In this document: one piece after another, positions 30,516-39,437 of the stretch | Layout of the letters: each line of letters begins with the position of its first letter | Position numbering within the stretch: position 1 is the first letter of the stretch | DNA from: Rodentibacter rarus | GTDB taxonomy: Bacteria; Pseudomonadota; Gammaproteobacteria; Enterobacterales; Pasteurellaceae | DNA length: 39,437 nucleotides | Direction of reading: 5' to 3' | Assembly: GCF_001998965.1 (NCBI RefSeq) | Contig: NZ_MLHJ01000033.1 | Location: 1 to 39,437, forward strand | Translations under genes and position numbers: made by a program | Notes under the pieces: model-generated | What the model saw: only the letters and a program-made list of their open reading frames with translations | Told to the model about the DNA's origin: nothing | Database searches by the model: none

Positions 30516-31506
30516 TGTTGTATCGCTCCACGAGTGCTTCTATTTTTTTCCAAAAGTGCGGTAAATTTTCGCCTTGTTTTTCCGCTTCCACCACCTCAGC
30601 CACCACCGGCACATACCACCAGTTTTCTTGCGCAAAGGCTTGGCATTTTACCGCATCCTTTTCCGTCATAAAGAGCGGTTGATTTTGCGGAAATTTTTCC
30701 AATTGTGAGGCATTAAAATGTTGATGATCTTGGAAACTTTGGGTTTGTATTAGGGTTATGCCTAATTTTTCCAACATGGTAAAAAAACGTGGCGGATGAC
30801 CAATACCGGCAATAGCAATAGCGGACTGAAAATCACTCAACGGGCGTTTTTCATTGGTTTTTAAATTAACAGCATAATGAGGCACTAAGGTCATCACCGC
30901 CTCGGAATATTGATTTTTACCGCCATTGGTAATCACAAAATCCACGGTTTTTAATCGGCTTGGCAATTCACGCAAAGGACCGGCGGGCAATACAAAGCCA
31001 TTACCAAGGGCTCGTTCTGCATCCATCACCACAATTTCTATATCTCGTTGCAATTGATAATGTTGTAATCCGTCATCGGAAATAATGATGTCGCAATCGC
31101 TGTACGTCAAAAGTTGCTCAATAGCTTGTCGGCGATTTGGTGAAATCACCACCGGTACACCGGTGCGTTGAGCGACGAGAACCGGCTCATCCCCCCCTTC
31201 AAAGGGATCAGTTTTTGCTGTCACCAATAAGGGATAAGTCTTCGTATGGCTACCATAGCCACGGGAAATCACCCCAACCCGCAACCCACGTTTTTTTATT
31301 TCTTCCACCAGCCACACCACCACCGGGGTTTTTCCATTCCCCCCAACGGATAAATTCCCCACAATCACCACCGGTTTGGGGGCGCGATAGGAAGCCTTCA
31401 GCCCAAGGGAAAACAAGAGAACACGAATTTGGCTAATTAACCAAAATAACAGTGAAAACGGTAGAAAAAGCCAAGCAAGTTTTGAATGGGAATACCAAAA
31501 TGGCAT
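30508..31506 (-). CDS. lpxK: tetraacyldisaccharide 4'-kinase
   Basis: 332-aa inner-membrane kinase that phosphorylates the lipid A precursor at the 4' position. It has an N-terminal membrane helix ([18 protein letters not shown]), the P-loop [18 protein letters not shown] and [19 protein letters not shown] take ATG 31506 with AGAGGA about 6 nt upstream; an upstream in-frame TTG at 31521 gives 337 aa but overlaps that ribosome site. It lies 58 nt after msbA with a hairpin in between. A USS is at 30554. Confidence 0.96.
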   Translation of the reverse strand: MPFWYSHSKLAWLFLPFSLLFWLISQIRVLLFSLGLKASYRAPKPVVIVGNLSVGGNGKTPVVVWLVEEIKKRGLRVGVISRGYGSHTKTYPLLVTAKTDPFEGGDEPVLVAQRTGVPVVISPNRRQAIEQLLTYSDCDIIISDDGLQHYQLQRDIEIVVMDAERALGNGFVLPAGPLRELPSRLKTVDFVITNGGKNQYSEAVMTLVPHYAVNLKTNEKRPLSDFQSAIAIAGIGHPPRFFTMLEKLGITLIQTQSFQDHQHFNASQLEKFPQNQPLFMTEKDAVKCQAFAQENWWYVPVVAEVVEAEKQGENLPHFWKKIEALVERYNNA

Positions 31507-31536
31507 AAATGTTCCTCTCAAAAGTGCAAAGAAAAT

Positions 31537-31560
31537 AACGCAAGTTTTTCAACCTGCGTT
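31537..31560 (-). terminator. msbA-lpxK intercistronic hairpin with GAAA loop
   Basis: On the - strand, AACGCAGGTT, loop GAAA, AACTTGCGTT: a 10-bp stem with one G-U pair and a stable GNRA tetraloop, followed by ATTTTCTTT. Five nt after the msbA stop, it may end part of the msbA transcripts or protect their 3' end. Confidence 0.6.
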
Positions 31561-31564
31561 AAAG

Positions 31565-33313
31565 CTACCCACTAAACTGCATACTATGTAATTGTTTGTA
31601 TGCTCCCTCTAAAGCGAGCAGTTCACTATGATTACCCCGTTCACGAATTTCGCCGTGTTCAATCACTAAAATTTCGTCGGCATTTTCAATGGTTGATAGG
31701 CGGTGAGCAATCACAAGGACGGTGCGATCTTTTTTCAATTCATCCAGTGCCAATTGAATTGCCCGTTCAGATTCTGTATCAAGGGCTGAAGTGGCTTCAT
31801 CCAAAATTAACACCGGCGCACTACGCAATAAGGCTCGAGCGATTGCCAAACGCTGACGTTGCCCTCCGGATAAACTCGCCCCATTTTCACCGATGACGGT
31901 ATCAAAACCTTGGGGCAATTTTTCAATAAACTCTAAGGCATAAGCGGCTTTGGCGGCGGCGATAATTTCTTCACGGGTGTATTTATCCTTTGCAGCATAG
32001 GCGATATTGTTCGCAATTGTATCGTTAAACAAATGCACCTGTTGAGAAACCATCGCACAATTTTGACGTAAATTGGATAAACGGTAATCCTGAATATTCA
32101 CGCCATCAAGCAGAATTTCACCTTGTGAAATATCATAGAAACGAGTGACGAGGTTGGCAATAGTAGACTTCCCTGAACCGGAACGCCCCACCAATGCCAC
32201 GGTTTTACCCGCCGGAATGTTGAAGGAAATGTTATTTAATGCGAGTTCCTCTTTGCCTTCATAAGCAAAGCTCACATTTTTAAATTCCAAGTGCCCTTTT
32301 GCTGGTTCTGCTTTGTAACGCCCGTTATCTTTTTCCGGTTCTAAATCTAAAATGGCAAATAAGGTTTGGCAAGCCGCCATTCCCCGTTGGAATTGAGAAT
32401 TAACGTTGGTTAAGGATTTCAGTGGACGCATCATCGCCAGCATTGAGGAAAACACCACAGTGAAAGAACCCGCACTTAGATTATCATCAGCGATTAATGG
32501 CGTGGTCGCTAAATAAAGTACCGCAGCTAGGGCAAGAGAAGCAATAATTTGTACCACCGGATCGGAAATCGCATCAGCGGTTACCATTTTCATTCCTTTA
32601 CGGCGCATATCGTTACTCACCTGATTAAAACGCGCTTCTTCCACATACTGCCCCCCAAAAGAAAGCACCACTTTATGCCCTTTTAACATTTGTTCTGTGG
32701 TGGAGGTGAGTTCTCCCATGGAATCTTGCAAATTTTTACTGAGTTTACGGAAGATTTTTGACACGATACGAATCAACAGGGCAATAATCGGACCGATCAC
32801 AAATAACACTAATGTCAATTCCCAGCTGGTATAAAACATCACGGCAAGTAGAGAAAGAATATACGCCCCTTCCCGTACAATGGTGACCAAGGAATTCGAA
32901 GAAGAATTGGCGATCATTTCAGAATCATAGGTAATACGGGAAAGCAATTTGCCGGAAGGATGACGATCAAAAAAGCTCACCGGCATAAACATAAGATGCT
33001 TAAATAAGCGACGACGCATTGTCATCACCACTTTGCCGGAAACCCAAGCCAAACAATAGTTAGAAATAAAGCTACTCAGTCCGCGCAGGAAAATCATCCC
33101 TACGACAACGAACGCCATCGTTTTCAAAAAAGTATGATCCGTTTTACCAAATCCCTCATCAAGCAGCGGTTTCAATAAATAAATTAAGCCGGAATCCGCT
33201 AAAGCATTGAGCACAAGCGCAACGGCAGCGACAACCAAGCCCGCTTTAAAAGGTTTAATCATTGGCCACAAACGCTTGAAGGTTTGCATAGTGGAAAGGT
33301 CTTTATCTTGCAT
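31565..33313 (-). CDS. msbA: lipid A export ATP-binding/permease protein MsbA
   Basis: 582-aa half-transporter, the same length as E. coli MsbA. Six membrane segments are followed by a nucleotide-binding domain with Walker [10 protein letters not shown], signature [16 protein letters not shown] and Walker [13 protein letters not shown]. It flips core-lipid A to the periplasmic face. The start [19 protein letters not shown] matches the E. coli start (DKDLSTWQTFRRLWP). It lies between comEC and lpxK as in E. coli. Confidence 0.97.
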   Translation of the reverse strand: MQDKDLSTMQTFKRLWPMIKPFKAGLVVAAVALVLNALADSGLIYLLKPLLDEGFGKTDHTFLKTMAFVVVGMIFLRGLSSFISNYCLAWVSGKVVMTMRRRLFKHLMFMPVSFFDRHPSGKLLSRITYDSEMIANSSSNSLVTIVREGAYILSLLAVMFYTSWELTLVLFVIGPIIALLIRIVSKIFRKLSKNLQDSMGELTSTTEQMLKGHKVVLSFGGQYVEEARFNQVSNDMRRKGMKMVTADAISDPVVQIIASLALAAVLYLATTPLIADDNLSAGSFTVVFSSMLAMMRPLKSLTNVNSQFQRGMAACQTLFAILDLEPEKDNGRYKAEPAKGHLEFKNVSFAYEGKEELALNNISFNIPAGKTVALVGRSGSGKSTIANLVTRFYDISQGEILLDGVNIQDYRLSNLRQNCAMVSQQVHLFNDTIANNIAYAAKDKYTREEIIAAAKAAYALEFIEKLPQGFDTVIGENGASLSGGQRQRLAIARALLRSAPVLILDEATSALDTESERAIQLALDELKKDRTVLVIAHRLSTIENADEILVIEHGEIRERGNHSELLALEGAYKQLHSMQFSG

Positions 33314-33355
33314 ATGAATTATTATCCGAAAAAAAATTCGGTCGCATTGTACCTT

Positions 33356-35758
33356 TTATTCCCTTGATAATCCAATCACTCGCGCATACCAAGGCGAAAA
33401 AGCGGTTCTTGCACGATCAATTTTCCAATTATTTGGATAAAAACTCACCCGAATTTGCCCTGAAATTGCTGTATTTTCTACTATACTTTGATGTCGTTTA
33501 AGACGTTCTATGACTGTCGGATGAGGGAATTTCCAAGGATTCCAACGCCCACTTGAAATCATCGCAAGATCCGGTTTCGTGTGTGAAAGTAACATTTCAC
33601 CGGTGGAGGTTTTACTGCCATGATGCCCTACTTGCAGCACATCAATTTTCCCTAAAGTGCGGGCAAAAATCCGTTCATTTTGAATTTCCGCATCACCGGT
33701 CAGCAAGACCTTATACTTGCCATCATCCAGCAAAATCACGCAAGAATCCGGATTATCGGCACGTTTTACCGGCTTTTGTGGAGAAATCACTTGAAATCGA
33801 ATACCTTGCCATTCCCATGTGTTACCTGCCACACAAAAAGTGCGGTGACTTTCGCCGTAGTTTTTTTCCGAAGGGCTCATCAATGCCACATTTGGAAAGG
33901 TATTGAGTATCACTTTTGCCCCACCTGAATGATCGTTGTCGTCATGGCTTAAAATCAATGTATCCAACACAATGCCTTCCCGTTGCAAATAGGGCAAAAT
34001 TTCTAATTCCGCCATAGAACCGCCTTTCCATACCGCACCGCTATCATATAAAATCCCCCGACCATTTTTGACAATCAAGGTTGCCAAGCCTTGTCCTACA
34101 TCCAGCGTATCAAGTTGCCAAATCGGTTTTTGATATTGTCGAAAAACAAAAATTGAGAGAGATAACAGCGCAATACCAATTGAAATGCTTATGCCCTGTT
34201 TTTTCTTAATGGCAGGTAAAGGTTGAAGCGTTAAGGTGAAACATCGTGACGGTTTCAGTTTTTGCACAAAAAGCGGTTTTTCACGATAAATAAAATAAAT
34301 GAGAAAAGCAAAAAACAGGTTGAAAAGTGCGGTCAAAATCAAAGATAAATTTTGCGAAATAGCCACCCAATTTTCCTGAAAAAAAGCAAGTATTTGCGTT
34401 ATCCCCTCCCCCAAGGCGTTCGCTAATTGCCAAGCTTCGCCCACCCCGTTTGCCATTACGGAAAATAAAATCAGGGGAACAAGCAAAAAACTATATAGGG
34501 GGACTGCGATCACATTGGCAAAAAAACCATTCAATGCTACCCCGTTAAATAACAAGAGTTGTAGTGGCGTGAATAACAGCAATAAACCAAACTGTAAATG
34601 AAATAACCCCAAAATCCACCGCACTTTTTTCGGTAAAGGGCGGTGTTGCCATTGAAACAGGGAAAGGGGGAAATAACGATACCAAAAAATCAAACTACAT
34701 ACTGCACCAACCGAAAGCCAAAAACTGAGTGAAAGAGGCATCAGCGGATCACAAAAAAGCAGAAATGCCACCACTAAAATAAAAAGTTGGAAAGGCGAAT
34801 ACTGCCGCCGATAGAGTTGCAACCCAAAAACAAAAATCAAGGCAGAAATCGCCCGAAAAGTGGGGATACTCACCCCGGCGAGATAGGCATAGAAGGCGGC
34901 AAAAATCCCACCGGATACTAAAGGTAAAAAAGGGGTAATCAATCTTGAGGGCAGAAAAAATTGCACAATGCGCATCAGTAAAAACCCGATCCCCATAGCC
35001 AACCCAATATGCAAACCGGAAATCGCCATTAAATGCGCAGTATTTGTTTGCTGATAAATTTTCCAGATGTTTTTGTCTAACCAAGCACGTTCGCCAAAAG
35101 CTAAGGCGAGCAATAATCCTTGTGAAGATAAATCCGCTGTTTGTTTCATCGCCAGTTGTAATTTTTTCTCCCGCCATGAAAAATCATCGTCAATTTTAAC
35201 CGCACTTTTTAATGTTCCCGTGGCAATCACGCCTTTGGAAAAATACCACTGCTGGCGATCAAAGCCGCCTAAATTCAATCGGGCTGAAAGTGGACGGAGA
35301 GAAACCTCTCCTCGCCACCGTTCACCTAAAAAAGGGCGTTCTTTCGCTTTCCAATTCAGAAAAATTCGCCGTGGTTCCCCCCCTTCCTCTAATTGCGTGC
35401 TCACAATGAAGGTTTGATATGCCTGTTGGTGTAATATTTCCTCAATGGTAAATTCCAACGACTGTTTTTTTACTGAGATTTTCTCCGCTTGATGCAATAA
35501 ATCCAAAGCGAAAGCGTGTGCGTAGCCCAATGCTAATATCAGAATATTCAAACGCATAATAATCTGAAAAACAGAAAATTTTTTGAGCCGGTAAAAACAA
35601 AATGTGATCAGCGCAAGGATAAAATTACACAACAGCATTTGCTTTACTGTGATGAGCATAAAATCAGGTAACACGAGCAACGACAATGATGCCACAATCA
35701 TACTCGTGGCAAGCGTAAATAGCGTAAAGGGCATAAGGGCATAAGGGTAAAATTGCAC
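33356..35758 (-). CDS. comEC: DNA uptake channel ComEC/Rec2
   Basis: 800-aa inner-membrane protein needed to move transforming single-stranded DNA into the cytoplasm (Rec2 in Haemophilus). It has N-terminal helices, an OB-like region, the competence domain (about 220-500; TNTAHLMAISGLHIGLAMGI) and a C-terminal metallo-beta-lactamase-like domain with SHDDNDHSGG and VGHHGSKTS, intact metal ligands for strand degradation. The reading frame starts at GTG 35758; the first ATG is 35734. Neither has a good ribosome site. A perfect CRP-S site upstream marks it as a competence gene. The abundant USS are the substrates of this pathway. Confidence 0.95.
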   Translation of the reverse strand: MQFYPYALMPFTLFTLATSMIVASLSLLVLPDFMLITVKQMLLCNFILALITFCFYRLKKFSVFQIIMRLNILILALGYAHAFALDLLHQAEKISVKKQSLEFTIEEILHQQAYQTFIVSTQLEEGGEPRRIFLNWKAKERPFLGERWRGEVSLRPLSARLNLGGFDRQQWYFSKGVIATGTLKSAVKIDDDFSWREKKLQLAMKQTADLSSQGLLLALAFGERAWLDKNIWKIYQQTNTAHLMAISGLHIGLAMGIGFLLMRIVQFFLPSRLITPFLPLVSGGIFAAFYAYLAGVSIPTFRAISALIFVFGLQLYRRQYSPFQLFILVVAFLLFCDPLMPLSLSFWLSVGAVCSLIFWYRYFPLSLFQWQHRPLPKKVRWILGLFHLQFGLLLLFTPLQLLLFNGVALNGFFANVIAVPLYSFLLVPLILFSVMANGVGEAWQLANALGEGITQILAFFQENWVAISQNLSLILTALFNLFFAFLIYFIYREKPLFVQKLKPSRCFTLTLQPLPAIKKKQGISISIGIALLSLSIFVFRQYQKPIWQLDTLDVGQGLATLIVKNGRGILYDSGAVWKGGSMAELEILPYLQREGIVLDTLILSHDDNDHSGGAKVILNTFPNVALMSPSEKNYGESHRTFCVAGNTWEWQGIRFQVISPQKPVKRADNPDSCVILLDDGKYKVLLTGDAEIQNERIFARTLGKIDVLQVGHHGSKTSTGEMLLSHTKPDLAMISSGRWNPWKFPHPTVIERLKRHQSIVENTAISGQIRVSFYPNNWKIDRARTAFSPWYARVIGLSRE

Positions 35759-35815
35759 AGTAAAATGTGTGCACGCTATGTATTTTTGAGTGGATAGGCA
35801 ATCTTCTCTTATAAA

Positions 35816-35837
35816 TTTTGCGACATTGATCGCAAAA
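35816..35837 (-). promoter_or_regulatory. CRP-S (Sxy-dependent) competence site upstream of comEC
   Basis: TTTTGCGA-N6-TCGCAAAA is a perfect palindrome with the TGCGA/TCGCA half-sites and T/A flanks of Pasteurellaceae competence (CRE) sites. Its centre is about 42 nt from an inferred start at 35784, preceded by a weak -10 TATCCA (complement of 35791-35796), the class II arrangement. Confidence 0.88.
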
Positions 35838-36002
35838 TACGATTTTGCTAGGGAAATTTTATTTGCTAAAAGCTAAAAGTTTTGCTATTTATATCGCCCT
35901 CAAAAAATCGGGTTCTCAATAACATTGTGGAGAACGAACTATAAACTATGACAGGAAGTCGTGAACTTCACGCTTAAATTCTGTTCGTATTAGGAGTGAG
36001 AT

Positions 36003-36440
36003 ATGTCAAAGGCAACGTTAAGTTTATTAGAGCTGGCAGGCGTAAAACCATATCAACCAAAAAAAGATGAAGAATATATGAATGAAAATCAACTTCTTCA
36101 CTTTAAAAAAATCTTAACGGCTTGGCACGAACAAATCGTGGAAGAGGCTTCGCGTACCGTTGCGCATATGCAAGATGAAGCAGCAAATTTCCCTGATCCG
36201 GCTGATCGTGCGACTCAGGAGGAGGAGTTCAGCCTAGAATTACGCAACCGAGATCGGGAGCGTAAATTAATGAAAAAAATTGAAGCGACATTGAAAAAAC
36301 TGGATACCGATGATTTCGGTTACTGCGACTCTTGCGGTGAAGAAATCGGTATTCGTCGTTTGGAAGCCCGCCCAACGGCGGACCTTTGTATTGACTGTAA
36401 AACCCTTGCGGAAATCCGTGAAAAACAAGTCGCCGGTTAA
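36003..36440 (+). CDS. dksA: RNA polymerase-binding transcription factor DksA
   Basis: 145-aa regulator (E. coli 151 aa, which has a few more N-terminal residues). The coiled coil carries [11 protein letters not shown] with the tip Asp residues that act in the polymerase secondary channel, and the zinc finger has Cys at 108, 111, 129 and 132. It acts with ppGpp on rRNA and amino-acid promoters. Ribosome site TAGGAGTGAG is strong. The 244-bp gap upstream is shared with comEC; I could not fix its promoter. A USS-dyad terminator follows. Confidence 0.97.
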   Translation: MSKATLSLLELAGVKPYQPKKDEEYMNENQLLHFKKILTAWHEQIVEEASRTVAHMQDEAANFPDPADRATQEEEFSLELRNRDRERKLMKKIEATLKKLDTDDFGYCDSCGEEIGIRRLEARPTADLCIDCKTLAEIREKQVAG

Positions 36441-36462
36441 TTTATTCTGTTTAAAGAAATAG

Positions 36463-36491
36463 AAGTGCGGTTAAAACCAACCGCACTTTTT
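36463..36491 (+). terminator. dksA terminator formed by an inverted USS pair
   Basis: AAGTGCGGTT (36463-36472) and AACCGCACTT (36479-36488), 6-nt loop, followed by TTT. Both arms are complete uptake signal sequences. Confidence 0.88.
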
Positions 36492-36576
36492 ACATTCTCA
36501 TTGCAAGAGAAATGTCATAACAACATCAGGATATGCGATCCCTTACCTGATTCAACCACAGCAAACGGAGTTTATT

Positions 36577-38040
36577 ATTTTTACTTATATTAAAAATTTG
36601 TTTGGTAAAAAGAAAAAAACAGCATCACAAAATAGCGTAAAACAAACCGTCCAAACAAAGGCTCATTCTAGAAGAGTTGAGCATTCAAACGCACCGCATA
36701 ACAAAAAAAACAAAACTGATAAATCGCATAAAAATGTGATTAAAGCTGCGCATTTGGGGATCACTCCCCGCCAGTTTAGTCGTAACGCCCTGACGGTTGT
36801 CGAAAAATTACAACGTCAAGGATTTGAAGCCTATATTGTTGGCGGTTGTATTCGTGATCTTTTGCTCGGTAAACAACCAAAAGATTTTGATGTGGCGACC
36901 AATGCCCGTCCGGAGCAAATTCAAAAAATTTTTCAACGCCAATGTCGTTTAGTCGGTCGCCGTTTCCGTTTAGCCCATATTATGTTTGGTCGGGATATCA
37001 TTGAAGTGGCAACTTTCCGTGCTAATCACAATGATGCCCGTAGCGAACATCAAGCTAAACAAAATGATGAAGGAATGCTTTTGCGTGATAATGTCTATGG
37101 CACTATTGAACAAGATGCCGAACGTCGTGATTTCACCGTGAATGCCCTTTATTACAATCCTCAAGATAATACACTGCGTGATTATTTCAACGGTATTGAA
37201 GATCTCAAAGCCGGAAAATTACGTTTAATTGGCGATCCCGTTACCCGTTATCAAGAAGATCCGGTACGAATGTTACGTTCAATTCGATTTATGGCGAAAT
37301 TAGAGATGTTCCTTGAAAAGCCGAGTGAGCAGCCTATTCGTGAATTGGCCTATTTGCTAAAAAACATTCCTCCAGCCCGTCTCTTTGATGAAAGTTTGAA
37401 ATTGTTGCAAGCCGGTCATGGGGTGAAAACCTATCGTTTATTACGTCAATATGGCTTATTCGAACAGCTCTTTCCTAGCCTTGTTTCCTTCTTCACCGAA
37501 AAAGGGGACAGTTTTGCTGAGCGAATGATCCTCACCGCACTCACCTCAACGGATGAACGAATCGCCGATAAATTGCGCATTAATCCTGCTTTTTTATTTG
37601 CCGCATTTTTTTGGTATCCATTGCGTGAAAAAGTGGAAATGTTAAAAAATGAAGGGGGCTTAAATAATCACGATGCTTACGCTTTAGCCGGAAATGACGT
37701 TTTAGAGGCATTCTGTCGCACCTTGGCAGCACCACGTCGTCACACCGCAGTGATTCGTGATATTTGGTTCTTGCAATTGCAATTGTTAAAACGCACCGGT
37801 TCAGCCCCAATGCGCACGATGGAACACCCCAAATTTCGTGCAGCTTTTGATTTGTTAGTGATGCGTGCTGAGATTGAAGGGGGAGAAATCGTTGAACTCG
37901 CTAAATGGTGGCATGAATATCAGTTCAGTAATAGCGAACAGCGCCATCAGCTTGTCCAAGAACAACAGCGTTTACATCCAAAACCAAAGAAAAAATACTT
38001 TCGAGCCCGTAAACCTCGTCATCCAAAATCTTCAGCATAA
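36577..38040 (+). CDS. pcnB: poly(A) polymerase I, probable AUU start
   Basis: Nucleotidyltransferase that adds 3' poly(A) tails to RNA and promotes decay. It has GGCIRDLLLG followed by the catalytic DFDVAT, then VGRRFRLAHIMFG, FTVNALYY, RYQEDPVRMLRS and a basic C-terminal tail. No in-frame ATG or GTG exists between the dksA terminator and the conserved domain. ATT at 36577 (487 aa) has CGGAG 6 nt upstream and reads M-F-T-Y-I-K-N-L-F, like the E. coli MFTRVANF start, where AUU is the known initiator. A TTG at 36598 (480 aa) has no ribosome site; ATT 36574 is a further in-frame option. It lies between dksA and folK as in E. coli. Confidence 0.94.
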   Translation: MFTYIKNLFGKKKKTASQNSVKQTVQTKAHSRRVEHSNAPHNKKNKTDKSHKNVIKAAHLGITPRQFSRNALTVVEKLQRQGFEAYIVGGCIRDLLLGKQPKDFDVATNARPEQIQKIFQRQCRLVGRRFRLAHIMFGRDIIEVATFRANHNDARSEHQAKQNDEGMLLRDNVYGTIEQDAERRDFTVNALYYNPQDNTLRDYFNGIEDLKAGKLRLIGDPVTRYQEDPVRMLRSIRFMAKLEMFLEKPSEQPIRELAYLLKNIPPARLFDESLKLLQAGHGVKTYRLLRQYGLFEQLFPSLVSFFTEKGDSFAERMILTALTSTDERIADKLRINPAFLFAAFFWYPLREKVEMLKNEGGLNNHDAYALAGNDVLEAFCRTLAAPRRHTAVIRDIWFLQLQLLKRTGSAPMRTMEHPKFRAAFDLLVMRAEIEGGEIVELAKWWHEYQFSNSEQRHQLVQEQQRLHPKPKKKYFRARKPRHPKSSA

Positions 38041-38061
38041 TAATAAGATGGGAGTCAAACG

Positions 38062-38538
38062 ATGATCACGGCTTATATCGCCTTGGGGAGCAATTTAAAT
38101 ACCCCTATTGAACAACTCAACAATGCATTGAAAGCCATTGAAAACTTACCGCAAACCCAACTTCTTTCGGTGAGTGCTTTTTATCAAAGCAAACCGCTTG
38201 GACCACAAGATCAGCCTGATTATGTGAATGCGGTGGCAAAAATTGAAACTGTCCTTGCCCCTTTGTCTTTATTAGATGAATTACAACGCATCGAAAATGA
38301 CCAAGGGCGTGTCCGTTTACGCCGTTGGGGAGAACGAACATTAGATTTGGATATTCTACTTTATGGTAATGATATCATCCAACACGAACGCCTCACCATC
38401 CCTCATTATGATATGCACAATCGAGCATTTGTCATCGTGCCTTTAATGGATATTTCACCGGATTTAATCCTTCCCAACGGAAAACATCTTGCCGAATTAG
38501 CCAAGCATTTGGGATCACATTCTATGAAAAAGATTTAA
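38062..38538 (+). CDS. folK: 2-amino-4-hydroxy-6-hydroxymethyldihydropteridine pyrophosphokinase
   Basis: 158-aa HPPK of folate synthesis, transferring pyrophosphate from ATP to hydroxymethyl-dihydropterin (E. coli 159 aa). Motifs: TAYIALGSNLNTP at the start, SKPLGPQDQPDYVNAVAKIET, the RWGERTLDLDILLYG metal/ATP loop and PHYDMHNRAFVIVPL. It begins 21 nt after pcnB with a GGGAG ribosome site. panB, the next gene in E. coli, is absent here. Confidence 0.97.
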   Translation: MITAYIALGSNLNTPIEQLNNALKAIENLPQTQLLSVSAFYQSKPLGPQDQPDYVNAVAKIETVLAPLSLLDELQRIENDQGRVRLRRWGERTLDLDILLYGNDIIQHERLTIPHYDMHNRAFVIVPLMDISPDLILPNGKHLAELAKHLGSHSMKKI

Positions 38539-38646
38539 TATTATCTCCAACCTCATCAGCCAGATGTTGGGGTTATTCATAAGGGCATACGACCGTTTTC
38601 CCTTTTGTGTATTTGCGGCATAATGTCGAGAAATGCTAAAAAAATA

Positions 38647-38689
38647 ACCGCACTTTAATCCATTCGTTACAAATAAACTAAAGTGCGGT
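38647..38689 (-). terminator. rnpB terminator formed by an inverted USS pair
   Basis: ACCGCACTTTA (38647-38657) and TAAAGTGCGGT (38679-38689) form an 11-bp stem. On the - strand the stem is followed by TATTTTTTT (38646-38638), a good Rho-independent terminator for RNase P RNA. Confidence 0.8.
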
Positions 38690-38701
38690 CATTTTATTGA
38701 A

Positions 38702-39079
<378 letters not shown>

Positions 39080-39085
39080 GCGCGT

Positions 39086-39114
39086 AGTATAGAGATTAAT
39101 AAAAGTGCGGTCAA
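39086..39114 (-). promoter_or_regulatory. rnpB sigma-70 promoter containing a USS
   Basis: On the - strand, TTGACC (39114-39109), a 17-nt spacer, then TATACT (39091-39086) is a near-consensus promoter pointing to a start near 39079. A perfect USS (39103-39111) overlaps the -35 box by three bases. Confidence 0.82.
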
Positions 39115-39437
39115 TAACATCCAGGGGATTTTGAACATTGGTTTTGCCAACAACACTGAAACTGTAAGTCATCACATCAGCGATTACGCATAATTTTTCA
39201 TTCGTATTTTTACGACATTCAGATAAAATATCACCAAATCCTGTGGTTTCAATGCTTGATGGCTATTTTACGTTCCGAAATTATTGCGATTTTTGGATAA
39301 ATTTCCCCTTATAAATCAATATTCAGCAATTTAGTTTCGGAACGTTTTTTGAGACTAATTGGCTATTTTTAGCCAAAGTGACAAGGTTGAATTATCAAAA
39401 AAAAAGCACGGTAAAACCACCGCACTTTTATTCCATA
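39115..39437. other. 323-bp region without a convincing gene
   Basis: No gene with a start and ribosome site is visible. A stop-free frame on the - strand runs from 39262 down to a TAG at 39068-39070 inside rnpB (about 64 codons, no good start), and might be a gene relic or chance. The segment holds an 11-bp inverted repeat with T-run (39270-39350), a small hairpin TTGGCT/AGCCAA (39359-39376), an A-run, and an imperfect USS hairpin at the end (perfect copy at 39419-39427), probably the terminator of a gene beyond the window. Confidence 0.5.
39270..39350. repeat. 11-bp inverted repeat with 54-bp spacer
   Basis: ACGTTCCGAAA (39270-39280) and TTTCGGAACGT (39335-39345) are perfect inverted copies; weaker pairing continues inwards (TTATTGC with GCAAT). 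TTTTTT follows on the + strand. It could be a long hairpin terminator, a small RNA, or a short mobile-element relic. Confidence 0.6.

Noticed and set aside
34749-35177. 142-codon open frame on the - strand
   Set aside because: Fully within comEC in a different frame of the same strand; the ComEC competence domain is intact there.
35717-35750. Tandem GGGCATAA x2 repeat near the comEC start as a phase-variation tract
   Set aside because: Only two copies of the 8-bp unit exist; too short to support frequent slippage.

Overview
The window comes from a gammaproteobacterium of the family Pasteurellaceae. The strongest evidence is the Hin-type DNA uptake signal sequence (USS, AAGTGCGGT or its complement). 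I located at least 28 perfect copies by eye, on both strands, about 0.7 per kb. The Rec2/ComEC competence gene with a Sxy-type CRP-S site and the LPS/LOS gene order agree with this. A Haemophilus- or Aggregatibacter-like genome is likely, but the sequence alone does not settle the species.

Layout. (1) 142-8077 (+): an eight-gene periplasmic iron-uptake locus: FTR1-type permease, P19-type periplasmic protein, DUF2318 membrane protein, two FtsX/MacB-type ABC permeases, their ATPase, a TlpA-like thioredoxin and a c-type cytochrome. Genes abut or overlap. The order matches the P19 locus of Campylobacter, except that the last gene is a cytochrome instead of a second thioredoxin. (2) 8183-8794 (+): an orphan Ala/Gln/Lys-rich lipoprotein, ending at a bidirectional terminator shared with mltB. 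(3) 8837-13621 (-): surface-glycan operon (GT25, O-antigen ligase/polymerase-like protein, two GT2 enzymes) running into mltB. (4) 13750-16969 (+), divergent from it: Wzx-like flippase, polysaccharide pyruvyl transferase-like protein and an ElyC/SanA-type DUF218 protein, with 4-nt overlaps.

(5) 17058-27612: a complete maltose/maltodextrin regulon module: malE-malF-malG (-), divergent malK-lamB-malM (+), and the activator malT (-), convergent with malM. The 380-bp malE/malK gap has a perfect CRP core site and MalT-box-like sequences. Hairpins between malE/malF, malK/lamB and lamB/malM probably set the high yield of MalE and LamB. malT contains four perfect copies of a 7-bp tandem repeat inside the reading frame, which makes it a candidate for phase variation.

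(6) 27690-35758 (-): comEC/rec2, msbA, lpxK, a ycaR-like small zinc-ribbon gene, kdsB and uvrC, joining lipid A/Kdo synthesis and export with DNA uptake and repair. (7) 36003-38538 (+): dksA, pcnB, folK. pcnB has no usable ATG or GTG start and appears to start at AUU, as described for E. coli pcnB. (8) 38702-39079 (-): rnpB (RNase P RNA), with a USS inside its promoter and an inverted USS pair as its terminator. (9) 39115-39437: no convincing gene; it holds a long inverted repeat and other hairpins.

No tRNA, rRNA, CRISPR array, prophage or intact insertion sequence was seen. The least described parts are the iron locus, the malT repeat, the pcnB start and the end region.
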